This document shows positions 1 through 6,464 of a stretch of DNA of 11,754 nt, one piece after another. A program made the translations under genes and the position numbers. The notes beneath the pieces were generated by a model. That model worked only from the letters and a program-made list of their open reading frames with translations. It was not told the origin of the DNA and did no database searches. Numbering within the stretch: the first letter of the stretch is position 1; the number at the start of each line of letters is the position of its first letter. Location: contig DAIUAL010000098.1 of the NCBI GenBank assembly GCA_036847245.1, positions 1 through 11,754 of the forward strand. Direction: 5' to 3'. Source of the stretch: UBA4661 sp002405405. Lineage in GTDB: Bacteria; Bacteroidota; Ignavibacteria; Kapaibacteriales; UBA4661.

Positions 1-1
1 T

Positions 2-304
2 GAGTGGAAAACAAATCGAGAAGATGATGTTGCAAAGTTTGAAATAGAACGCTCGCTTGCCGGGCAAAATGACTTTCGTAGCATAGGTTCTGTTACACCT
101 AAAGGCAATGGTTCGTCGTATGTTTTTGTCGATGAAAACGCAATGATTGCCGGTAAGTCTGCTACGGTATCTTCAACACTTTACAGCTATCGTATCAAGG
201 CGATCGGTCAATCTTCGACGGCATTTAGTCAAACTATTAGTGTATCGCATACGGTTAGTTCCGTACGCCGTACGTGGGGAATGATTAAAGAGATGTTCCG
301 CTAA
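2..304 (+). CDS. C-terminal end of a probable exported/cell-surface protein (partial)
   Basis: This is the last 100 codons of a gene that starts outside the window; it ends in TAA at 302-304. The readable part resembles the beta-sandwich (fibronectin-III-like) domain near the end of many large secreted FCB-group proteins: an early Trp, then a FEIERS strand, an F-x-x-IGSV strand, YVFVD, and a YSYRIKAIG strand followed by FSQTISV. The usual spacing of these strands is kept. The chain ends in SSVRRTWGMIKEMFR, a basic and aromatic tail that follows the last strand and looks like a conserved terminal motif rather than random sequence. Function cannot be told from this fragment; export or surface location is inferred from the domain type only. 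A terminator follows 20 bases after the stop, so this is the last gene of its transcript. Confidence 0.75.
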   Translation, partial: EWKTNREDDVAKFEIERSLAGQNDFRSIGSVTPKGNGSSYVFVDENAMIAGKSATVSSTLYSYRIKAIGQSSTAFSQTISVSHTVSSVRRTWGMIKEMFR

Positions 305-323
305 GAAAAAGATATATGTATAT

Positions 324-358
324 AAGCCCTGTTACACATTGTGTTGCAGGGCTTTTTT
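324..358 (+). terminator. Rho-independent terminator after the first gene
   Basis: AAGCCCTG (324-331) pairs perfectly with CAGGGCTT (347-354). Inside it, after a 2x2 mismatch, ACAC (334-337) pairs with GTGT (341-344) around an ATT loop. A run of six T (353-358) follows. It lies between the TAA at 302-304 and uvrB and should insulate uvrB from upstream transcription. Confidence 0.88.
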
Positions 359-397
359 GTCTCTAAATATTTACGCGAATATTTGATCCACTAGCAA

Positions 398-403
398 AAA
401 GGA
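398..403 (+). promoter_or_regulatory. Ribosome binding site of uvrB
   Basis: AAAGGA lies 6 bases before the ATG at 410 and supports that start. A perfect 7-base inverted repeat (365-371 and 378-384) lies just upstream in the leader. Confidence 0.6.
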
Positions 404-409
404 CGTGGT

Positions 410-2548
410 ATGTATAACAACCAGCAGAGATTTCAATTAGTATCTAATTATAAGCCAATGGGCGACCAACCTAATGCCATTCGTGAATTGCACGAAGGTG
501 TGCGTCGTGGTGATAAACATCAAGTGCTATTGGGGGTAACGGGATCAGGAAAAACTTTTACTATCGCAAATGTTATTCAAGAACTACAACGTCCAACATT
601 GATCATCTCGCATAATAAAACACTTGCCGCCCAACTCTATGGTGAATTCAAACAGTTTTTTCCCCACAATGCCGTTGAGTTTTTTATTAGCTACTATGAT
701 TACTATCAGCCAGAAGCATACATTGTTAAATCCGATACATTTATCGAGAAAGATTTTTCTATCAATGACGAAATTGATCGTTTACGCTTGCGTGCTTCTA
801 GTGCTCTTGTTGAAGAGCGACGTGATGTGATTGTTGTGGCTTCGGTATCGTGCATTTATGGTTTAGGAACAAAAGAATCCTTCAAAGCAATGTTATTAGC
901 ACTACGTGTTGGTATGAAAATCGACCGAAAACAGATGCTCTATAAGTTTGCTGATATGTATTATTCTCGAAATGATTTTGAATTTGGTCGCGGTACATTT
1001 CGTGTGCGAGGCGATGTCATTGATATAATGCCTGGATATGAGGACACTATTGGTTTACGGATTGAGCTTTTTGGAGATGAAATAGAAAAACTCTCGTACA
1101 TCCGTGCTGTCGATGGTTCAGTGGTGGAGTCTATACAAGCAACTGTTCTCTATCCAGCAAAGATCTTTGTTACTACTAAGCAAGAGCTCGAATCTGCTAT
1201 CGTACGTATTGAGTCGGAGTTGCGTACACGTCTAAAAGAATTACTTGATGACAATCGCCTGCTTGAAATGCAGCGTTTAGAGCAACGAACTATGTATGAC
1301 TTGGAGATGATGCGTGAAGTAGGATATTGCTCTGGTATTGAAAATTATTCTATGCATCTGGCTGGTCGTGCTATGGGGGAAAGACCTATTTGTTTGCTAG
1401 ACTACTTTCCTGAGGATTATCTTCTCATTGTTGATGAAAGCCACGTTACACTGCCTCAAATTCGTGGGATGTATAATGGTGATCGTCAACGTAAAAGCGT
1501 ATTGGTGGAGCATGGATTTCGTTTACCCTCTGCGCTGGAAAATCGCCCGCAACGATATGATGAATTTCAGTCATTAGTCAATCAAGCAATTTATGTTAGT
1601 GCAACACCCTCGCAGGCGGAATTGGAATTATCGCAGGGTGTTGTTGTTGAACAAATTATTCGACCAACAGGGTTACTAGATCCTGAAATCTCTGTGCGTC
1701 CTGTGCGCAATCAAATTGATGATTTGCTGAATGAAATTCGCATTAGACAAGCTAAGAAAGAACGTGTTCTGGTAACAACGCTGACAAAACGTATGTCAGA
1801 AGATTTGACAGAGTATCTCAAAAATTTGAAAGTAAATGTCGCATATATTCACAGCGAAATTGATGCGCTTGAGCGAGTTGAAATTCTCCGTAACCTACGT
1901 ATTGGTACATATGAAGTTATTGTTGGTGTAAATCTTTTACGTGAAGGCTTAGATTTACCGGAAGTTTCATTAGTAGCTATTCTTGATGCTGATAAGGAAG
2001 GTTTTTTGCGGAGTGAGCGTTCGCTTCTCCAAACAGCCGGTCGTGCAGCTCGTAACGAAAAAGGTCTCGTAATTTTGTATGCCGATCGTATTACCGACTC
2101 GATGAAAAAATTAATGGATGAAACTAATCGCCGCAGAGCATTACAAATTGCGTACAATACCGAGCATAATATTAACCCTCGTACAGTGTATAAATCGCTT
2201 GAAGAAATTCTTCAGAGTACATCAATAGCTGATATCAACCATAAACGTACAGAAAAGAGAGTAGAAGCTGAAAACATTGCTTTGCGTAAAGCGGCAGAGC
2301 CGATGCTCAAGTATATGACTGCTGATCAACGAACTGATTTGATTGAACAATTGATGGCTGAAATGAAGAATGCTGCACGCGATCTTGATTTTGAACGTGC
2401 TGCAGAATTGCGCGATGAAATTGCACGCTTGCAGTCATTGCATGGTATTCAAGATACTGCTCAGTCAAGCGGTATATCATCCGGTACGGTTCAGACGAAG
2501 GTCGATTATGGAGTACCATCAAAAGCACGAAGTCGGAAAAAATCATAG
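410..2548 (+). CDS. uvrB: UvrABC system protein B (excinuclease ABC subunit B)
   Basis: UvrB is the damage-verifying DNA helicase-like subunit of nucleotide excision repair. It is loaded on DNA by UvrA and then recruits UvrC for the two incisions. The 712-residue protein is complete and slightly longer than the ~670 of E. coli; the extra length is mainly a polar, basic C-terminal tail. Visible landmarks are Walker A GVTGSGKT (42-49), the DNA-inserting beta-hairpin YYDYYQPEAY (95-104), DESH in the Walker B position (342-345), YVSATPS (395-401), GVNLLREGLDLP (506-517), QTAGRAARN (541-549) and a C-terminal UVR domain (about 643-677, containing DFERAAELRDE) for UvrC/UvrA contact. The ATG at 410 is preceded by AAAGGA (398-403). 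No uvrA or uvrC is present nearby, which is usual. Nothing looks damaged. Confidence 0.98.
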   Translation: MYNNQQRFQLVSNYKPMGDQPNAIRELHEGVRRGDKHQVLLGVTGSGKTFTIANVIQELQRPTLIISHNKTLAAQLYGEFKQFFPHNAVEFFISYYDYYQPEAYIVKSDTFIEKDFSINDEIDRLRLRASSALVEERRDVIVVASVSCIYGLGTKESFKAMLLALRVGMKIDRKQMLYKFADMYYSRNDFEFGRGTFRVRGDVIDIMPGYEDTIGLRIELFGDEIEKLSYIRAVDGSVVESIQATVLYPAKIFVTTKQELESAIVRIESELRTRLKELLDDNRLLEMQRLEQRTMYDLEMMREVGYCSGIENYSMHLAGRAMGERPICLLDYFPEDYLLIVDESHVTLPQIRGMYNGDRQRKSVLVEHGFRLPSALENRPQRYDEFQSLVNQAIYVSATPSQAELELSQGVVVEQIIRPTGLLDPEISVRPVRNQIDDLLNEIRIRQAKKERVLVTTLTKRMSEDLTEYLKNLKVNVAYIHSEIDALERVEILRNLRIGTYEVIVGVNLLREGLDLPEVSLVAILDADKEGFLRSERSLLQTAGRAARNEKGLVILYADRITDSMKKLMDETNRRRALQIAYNTEHNINPRTVYKSLEEILQSTSIADINHKRTEKRVEAENIALRKAAEPMLKYMTADQRTDLIEQLMAEMKNAARDLDFERAAELRDEIARLQSLHGIQDTAQSSGISSGTVQTKVDYGVPSKARSRKKS

Positions 2549-2610
2549 CGAGACGATGCTCTACTTGCGTAAATTGCAATATGATGTTCAAGTATTTTAT
2601 TAGTATTTCT

Positions 2611-2616
2611 GGAGAA
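2611..2616 (+). promoter_or_regulatory. Ribosome binding site of the ferredoxin gene
   Basis: GGAGAA lies 5 bases before the ATG at 2622. It fixes the start of the short protein, whose second residue begins the conserved N-terminal strand of ferredoxins. Confidence 0.6.
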
Positions 2617-2621
2617 TTATC

Positions 2622-2972
2622 ATGGCAATTTTCATTTCTAGTGATTGTATTAACTGTGGTGCCTGCGAACCTGAATGTCCTAATACAGCTATCTATGAGC
2701 CGGGCACTTCATGGAAACTTGGTAGTACAGTGTATTCGGATTCAACATCACCCGGAGGATTCAAAGGAGATTTTTACTCAACGGAGTACTATTACATCGT
2801 TCCTGATAAATGTACCGAGTGTAAAACATTTCACGATGAGCCACAGTGCGCCGCTGTGTGTCCGGTGGATTGCTGTTTACCCGACACAAATAATGTAGAG
2901 TCCGAAGAGAATTTGATCAAAAAAGTTGCTTACCTGAACGAAATTGATACCGATCGTCTGCGTAAGAACTAA
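2622..2972 (+). CDS. 2[4Fe-4S] dicluster ferredoxin, Alvin-type
   Basis: This is a small soluble low-potential electron carrier of 116 residues. The first cluster motif is C9-x2-C12-x2-C15-x3-C19-P. The second is C64-x2-C67-x8-C76-x3-C80-P, where the eight-residue insertion between the second and third cysteines marks the Allochromatium (Alvin) type. In this fold C9, C12, C15 and C80 would bind one cluster and C64, C67, C76 and C19 the other. C84 and C85 are extra cysteines. The link between the two motifs is 44 residues, far longer than in clostridial or Chlorobium ferredoxins; long linkers of this kind are common in Bacteroidota. A charged helix-like tail of about 30 residues follows. It lies 73 bases after uvrB on the same strand with its own ribosome site, and is closed by a terminator. 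The redox partner is not shown by the context. Confidence 0.93.
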   Translation: MAIFISSDCINCGACEPECPNTAIYEPGTSWKLGSTVYSDSTSPGGFKGDFYSTEYYYIVPDKCTECKTFHDEPQCAAVCPVDCCLPDTNNVESEENLIKKVAYLNEIDTDRLRKN

Positions 2973-3004
2973 GTACAAAAAACTTCTGTAGTGTCTAACT
3001 CCAA

Positions 3005-3040
3005 AGCCGATATGCGACAAACGTATATCGGCTCTTTTGT
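3005..3040 (+). terminator. Rho-independent terminator after the ferredoxin gene
   Basis: AGCCGATAT (3005-3013) pairs perfectly with ATATCGGCT (3025-3033). The stem continues inward by G-T, C-G and G-C pairs to a five-base ACAAA loop. CTTTTGTT follows. It lies 32 bases after the ferredoxin stop and separates the uvrB/ferredoxin transcript from the VanZ-like gene. Confidence 0.85.
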
Positions 3041-3073
3041 TCCTTATTATTTTTTCTTCCGGTAGACAGTGTT

Positions 3074-3550
3074 ATGCAGCCATTATTCTCTAGACTGTTT
3101 TCGTATTATGCTGCGACAACTATGAAACAACGATTATGGTATGCACTCTTATGGTATGGAGTGATTACAATCATTTCACATCTCCCGGGTTCGTCGTCTT
3201 CTACGACAGCGCAGTGGTTTCATGCAGATGGTTGGATAGACTGGAATATGATATTCCGATTCTCTGCACATTGTGGTGTTTTTGGTGTGCTGGCAATACT
3301 GGTGTACGGAGTCTTGGAACCTCGTGCTGTGCTGGTTGGACGCTCATGGAGCATTGCTGTATTGTGGACAGGACTTGGTGGACTACTTGATGAAATTCAT
3401 CAATCTTTTGTGCCGAAGCGTTTTTTTAAATGGAGTGATGTTGCTTTAGATACCATAGCCGGGGCATTGACAATTCTTGTATTGTGCATTCTTATTCATA
3501 GGTCTGGTCAATATACAGATTCGAGGACTACAGCGTCGGAGGAGCTATGA
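3074..3550 (+). CDS. VanZ-like family integral membrane protein
   Basis: This is a 158-residue membrane protein of the VanZ-like family, named after the teicoplanin-resistance protein VanZ; the biochemical role of most members is unknown. Family motifs are FSAHCGVFG (63-71), DEIHQSFVPKR (106-116) and SDVALDTIAG (121-130). Four hydrophobic segments are visible, roughly 20-36, 64-80, 93-107 and 122-141. The ATG at 3074 has only a weak ribosome site; an in-frame ATG at 3122 would remove 16 residues, and either start keeps all membrane segments. The stop overlaps the start of the next gene by four bases (ATGA), so the two are probably translationally coupled. There is no van cluster here, so a direct resistance role should not be assumed. 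Confidence 0.87.
   Translation: MQPLFSRLFSYYAATTMKQRLWYALLWYGVITIISHLPGSSSSTTAQWFHADGWIDWNMIFRFSAHCGVFGVLAILVYGVLEPRAVLVGRSWSIAVLWTGLGGLLDEIHQSFVPKRFFKWSDVALDTIAGALTILVLCILIHRSGQYTDSRTTASEEL
3538..3544 (+). promoter_or_regulatory. Ribosome binding site inside the VanZ-like gene for the thioesterase gene
   Basis: GGAGGAG lies within the last codons of the VanZ-like gene, just before the ATG at 3547. It is the strongest Shine-Dalgarno match on the plus strand of this window and supports coupled expression of the two genes. Confidence 0.6.
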
Positions 3551-3951
3551 ATTCAGCAGTTACAACTGCTCACGCTGAGCTAACATTTGTTGTTGAAGAA
3601 TCTATGATTGCAATATTAGAAGGACGTATTATGCATCGTGTGTGTTCAACATATTGGCTATGCTATTATGCTGAATGTGTTGGTCGTCGTGTAATTGAAT
3701 CATACTTTGATCAAGGTGAAAATGCCGTCGGTAATGCGCTAACTTTGAATCACCTTGCAATGGCTCCTGTCGGCGCTGTACTGCGGGCGCATGGTACTGT
3801 GAAAGACTTTACACTGCCTAATATTGTATGTGTTATTCAGATATGGTGGAATGATATACTCATTGCTGAAGCAACACATATACAAACGGTACTTGCTCAG
3901 GAGCGTATCGATAAGAAAATGAACGAAGCATATCAACGATTGACATCATGA
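3547..3951 (+). CDS. Hotdog-fold thioesterase, fluoroacetyl-CoA thioesterase (FlK)-like
   Basis: This 134-residue protein is of the FlK-like thioesterase type, single-domain hotdog enzymes that hydrolyse acyl-CoA thioesters. Family landmarks in order are STYWLCYYAE (34-43), VGRRVIESYF (45-54), LTLNHLAMAPVG (65-76) and EATHIQ (108-113). Thr35, Glu43 and His69 have exactly the spacing (8 and 26 residues) of the established FlK catalytic triad Thr42/Glu50/His76 from Streptomyces cattleya. That spacing is seen here; the catalytic role is inferred. FlK relatives are widespread in bacteria that never meet fluoroacetate, so the substrate is more likely an ordinary short acyl-CoA. The gene overlaps the VanZ-like gene by four bases and is convergent with the HxlR-type gene 20 bases further on. 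Confidence 0.85.
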   Translation: MNSAVTTAHAELTFVVEESMIAILEGRIMHRVCSTYWLCYYAECVGRRVIESYFDQGENAVGNALTLNHLAMAPVGAVLRAHGTVKDFTLPNIVCVIQIWWNDILIAEATHIQTVLAQERIDKKMNEAYQRLTS

Positions 3952-3971
3952 GAAGAGATGTTTCTCCGGCA

Positions 3972-4325
3972 TTATGATTCAGATTGCCCGGCACCATATT
4001 CTTGCATCAATTCTTTGCCATACAAGCGAATTGTATCAATGATGACAATAGATCGTTTGCCTCGCTCTGTGAGTGAGTATTCAACTTTTTGGGGAACAAC
4101 GGCATATACTGTGCGGTGTACAAAACCATCATCTTCAAGTTCACGAAGCGCACTCGTGAGCATTTTGTGGGTAATTTTGGGTAGAGCTTTTTTGATTTCA
4201 CCATAGCGCATTGTCCCTGTATTGAGCCTCCATAAGATTGGCATTTTCCATGTTCCGCCAATACGATCCATTGCAAATTCTACGGGTGTGTAATAGAGTT
4301 TCCCATGAAAAATAAATTCGGGCAT
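3972..4325 (-). CDS. HxlR-family winged helix-turn-helix transcriptional regulator
   Basis: This is a DNA-binding regulator of the HxlR family, dimeric wHTH proteins that often answer to reactive electrophiles or oxidants. With the ATG at 4325 it has 117 residues. The order is the family's: FAMDRIGGTWKMPILWRL (17-34), RYGEIKKALPKITHKMLTSA (recognition region, 40-59), LRELEDDGFVHRTVY (60-74), then the wing VPQKVEYSLTERG (77-89) and a dimerisation helix. An in-frame TTG at 4340 would add five residues, including a cysteine; neither start has a clear ribosome site. At the usual N-terminal Cys-Pro the protein has Thr-Pro (13-14), so the cysteine sensor known from members such as YodB and HypR is not seen at that place. 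It is divergent from the PfpI-type gene, the classic arrangement of a regulator with its target. Confidence 0.93.
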   Translation of the reverse strand: MPEFIFHGKLYYTPVEFAMDRIGGTWKMPILWRLNTGTMRYGEIKKALPKITHKMLTSALRELEDDGFVHRTVYAVVPQKVEYSLTERGKRSIVIIDTIRLYGKELMQEYGAGQSES

Positions 4326-4400
4326 GGCACCACAAGACAAAAGATGAATAAGGTATAGTGAAAATCAATGCCAAACTATTATACAACCCCCATATTTCCT

Positions 4401-4453
4401 TATACTTTCTTCAAAGTGTGTAGCACATATTGTGGAAAGTATATTGTTCCACA
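4401..4453. promoter_or_regulatory. Overlapping inverted repeats in the HxlR/PfpI intergenic region, candidate operator
   Basis: The region between the divergent genes contains a perfect 9-base dyad TATACTTTC (4401-4409) / GAAAGTATA (4435-4443). A second perfect 7-base dyad overlaps its right arm: TGTGGAA (4431-4437) / TTCCACA (4447-4453). Between the arms of the first lies TGTG-TAG-CACA (4417-4427). Three dyads packed into 53 bases between a wHTH regulator and its divergent neighbour suggest regulator binding sites. The binding itself is inference, and no -10/-35 boxes were assigned with confidence. Confidence 0.45.
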
Positions 4454-4546
4454 GAATGGTTTGGCGCATTTTTGCCCCGCAATTGATAGTCACCTATGTC
4501 TTTTGGGGGTATTGTGTGGCTTTATGATTTTGTTGTACATTTTTTT

Positions 4547-4550
4547 GGAG
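4547..4550 (+). promoter_or_regulatory. Ribosome binding site deciding the PfpI-type start
   Basis: GGAG lies eight bases before the ATG at 4559. The earlier in-frame ATG at 4496 has no such signal, and its 21 extra residues are not family-like. Confidence 0.6.
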
Positions 4551-4558
4551 TCGTTGCG

Positions 4559-5341
4559 ATGTCTGTATCACTTTCATCTCCTCTTGAGCGTAGAGGCTAT
4601 GTGCATTTGCATGGTATGCCATCGAAAGGAACAATTCTTATAGTTGTCGGTAGCCCTACTGTTTCAACACAAACAGGGTGGCCTGTGGGTTTTTGGGCGG
4701 CAGAACTAACACATCCGCTTCGCGTTTTTCAAGAAGCCGGATATGAAGTAGAGATTCGCAGTACTGCTGGTGGTGCACTTGAAATGGATTCATATTCTCA
4801 TCCATTGGACCCTAGTGGATATTCTGCACACGATGTTATTTCGCTTGGCTACTTGCAAAAAGAGTCATTCCGCGCTATGCTTGCGTCAACACAATCCATC
4901 GAGAATGTGACATCCGAGCCCTATAAAGCAATTTTTTTAGTTGGTGGGCAAAGTCCAATGTTTACATTTCGTGGTAATACTATGCTTCAACGTCTTTTTG
5001 CAGAATTCTATGAGAGCGGCAAACCAAGCGCTGCAGTATGCCATGCGACAACCTTACTCTTAGAAGCTGTAACGTCAAGGGGAGAACGTATTGTTGCGGG
5101 TAAAACATGGACAGGGTTTGCCGACAGCGAAGAGCAGTTTGCTGATAATTTTGTTGGGATGAAAATTCAACCGTATTGGATTGAAGAAGAGGCTCGGAAA
5201 CTGCCGAATACAACCATGAAAACAGCTCCGGCATTTACACCCTATGCGATTGCCGATGGTAATTTAATTACCGGGCAACAGCAAAATAGCGGTGCACTCG
5301 TGGCAGAACTTATAGTCGAACAATTAGCCGCTCTGAGCTGA
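4559..5341 (+). CDS. DJ-1/PfpI-family protein (type 1 glutamine amidotransferase-like)
   Basis: This is a 260-residue class I glutamine amidotransferase-like protein of the DJ-1/PfpI/Hsp31 group. Members include glyoxalase III-type, chaperone and protein-repair enzymes. It has the TGWPVGFWAAELTHP region (39-53) with Glu49 in the place of the conserved acidic residue, AGYEVEIRSTAGG (60-72), the FLVGGQSPM strand-turn (126-134) and the nucleophile elbow AVCHA with Cys161 followed by His162. The pattern is closest to the group whose proteins read G-x-x-x-GFW-x-E-x-x-HP. The exact reaction cannot be assigned. The start at 4559 is chosen for its GGAG. It is divergent from the HxlR-type regulator and is the likely regulated target. 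A 7-base hairpin follows the stop. Confidence 0.88.
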   Translation: MSVSLSSPLERRGYVHLHGMPSKGTILIVVGSPTVSTQTGWPVGFWAAELTHPLRVFQEAGYEVEIRSTAGGALEMDSYSHPLDPSGYSAHDVISLGYLQKESFRAMLASTQSIENVTSEPYKAIFLVGGQSPMFTFRGNTMLQRLFAEFYESGKPSAAVCHATTLLLEAVTSRGERIVAGKTWTGFADSEEQFADNFVGMKIQPYWIEEEARKLPNTTMKTAPAFTPYAIADGNLITGQQQNSGALVAELIVEQLAALS

Positions 5342-5357
5342 TTGTGGTTGTGTCATC

Positions 5358-5385
5358 GATACAACAAAAAAACTATTGTATCTTT
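5358..5385 (+). terminator. Hairpin after the PfpI-type gene, possible weak terminator
   Basis: GATACAA (5358-5364) pairs perfectly with TTGTATC (5376-5382) around an A-rich 11-base loop and is followed by only a short TTT. It starts 17 bases after the PfpI-type stop. The right arm includes the TTG at 5376 that could otherwise be read as the next gene's start, which argues for the later ATG at 5433. Confidence 0.4.
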
Positions 5386-5432
5386 CGTGCACCAATCGTA
5401 AACCAAGTTTTGGATTATTCATTTCTACTGCC

Positions 5433-6371
5433 ATGATTCTTAAAACTAACTTTAACATTTTTGTCATTGCTCGTTACACGCGTACAGAACTCATCGTTCT
5501 GACCATAACTTCAGTAACAGCATATTGGTTATATGTTGTTGGTATTGGTGCGACAATGATTGTACCGTTTCAAGTATCTGCGATGATTGGGAGTGGTCTT
5601 GCAATTTTTCTTGCCTTTAGGAACAATTCATCGTACGCGAGATGGTGGGAAGCACGAGTACTGTGGGGAAATATCACGGCAAGTGCTCGTGTATTAGCAA
5701 GGTTAATTCGTACGTTTACTGATTCGCATGAGCATCAACAAAACTATGATCGCTCACGAAGCGAAGCATTCAAACAGCGTATGATTTATTTGCTGATTGC
5801 TTATATCCATGCCCTGCGTTTGCATCTGCGTCGCGAAAGTCATTGGCAATCATTAGAAGGCTTGCTGTCGACAGAAGACTACACTGCTATGCTTCATGCG
5901 CATAACAAACCTTTGTGTATACAAACACGTATGGGAATACATCTTTATGCAGCAATGGGTAATGGAACATTGGGCGGATTCGATAGCTTTCAAATGGAGA
6001 GTCAATTGCTTGCCTTGGCAACTCACCAAAGTGGGTGCGAGCGTATTCAACAAACACCGTTACTTCGCCAATACCACTATTTTACGCGAGTATTTCTTTT
6101 TGCTTTTATGGGGTTGTTGCCTCTGAGTGTTGTTGCAGAATGTTCACGAGTTGGTGCAGGGTGGTTGAGTATTCCTATTTCCATGACTGTGCTTTTCATT
6201 TTTGCTACAATGTCGAAAGTCGGTGAAGTGAATGAAGATCCTTTTGAAAATCGCATTACCGATGTACCGCTCACTGCATTATGTGTGATGATTGAACGTG
6301 ATCTTCGGGATATTTTGGGTGAAACCGATTTACCTCCTGCTATTGAGCCTCAGAAAGGGTATTTATACTGA
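5433..6371 (+). CDS. Bestrophin-like membrane protein (bestrophin/UPF0187 family)
   Basis: This is a 312-residue integral membrane protein of the bacterial bestrophin family, pentameric ion channels of the inner membrane; studied bacterial members conduct cations or anions. The core signature AIFLAFRNNSSYARWWEAR (57-75) followed by LWG is present, as is the C-terminal NEDPFENRITDVPL (267-280) with MIERDL just after. Hydrophobic segments lie at about 19-37, 45-63, 217-234 and 243-260, the four-segment layout of the family. The ATG at 5433 places the N-terminus where homologues begin; a TTG at 5376 would add 19 residues but lies in a hairpin stem. No clear Shine-Dalgarno precedes either. Ion selectivity cannot be read from the sequence. 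It shares a strand with the VOC gene 93 bases downstream. Confidence 0.9.
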   Translation: MILKTNFNIFVIARYTRTELIVLTITSVTAYWLYVVGIGATMIVPFQVSAMIGSGLAIFLAFRNNSSYARWWEARVLWGNITASARVLARLIRTFTDSHEHQQNYDRSRSEAFKQRMIYLLIAYIHALRLHLRRESHWQSLEGLLSTEDYTAMLHAHNKPLCIQTRMGIHLYAAMGNGTLGGFDSFQMESQLLALATHQSGCERIQQTPLLRQYHYFTRVFLFAFMGLLPLSVVAECSRVGAGWLSIPISMTVLFIFATMSKVGEVNEDPFENRITDVPLTALCVMIERDLRDILGETDLPPAIEPQKGYLY

Positions 6372-6464
6372 TATGATAGCGAGGATTCTTTTTGCTTACT
6401 ACACTATGATTGTGGATAGCATTATTCTTTCATTCCCATTTTTATCACTTCTCTTAGGCGATAT

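Noticed and set aside
1849..2157. Minus-strand open frame inside uvrB
   Set aside because: It lies opposite the most conserved helicase motifs of uvrB; the frame is a by-product of that coding sequence.
3138..3168. Short direct repeat TTATGGTATG in the VanZ-like gene
   Set aside because: Two copies 15 bases apart encode the repeated WY residues of a membrane helix; no sign of a functional repeat.
3074..3550. Glycopeptide resistance role for the VanZ-like gene
   Set aside because: No vanH, vanA, vanX or van regulator genes are nearby, and most VanZ-like proteins are unrelated to resistance.
3950..3966. Hairpin GAGAA/TTCTC between the convergent thioesterase and HxlR-type genes
   Set aside because: Only five base pairs with no T run; too weak to call a terminator.
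4368..4643. Open frame of 91 codons with a hydrophobic stretch in the HxlR/PfpI intergenic region
   Set aside because: It runs through the candidate operator and into the PfpI-type gene in another frame, has no ribosome site, and shows no recognisable family pattern; its hydrophobicity follows from T-rich DNA.
5376..5432. TTG-started N-terminal extension of the bestrophin-like protein
   Set aside because: The TTG lies in a hairpin stem following the previous gene, has no ribosome site, and the added residues are not family-like.
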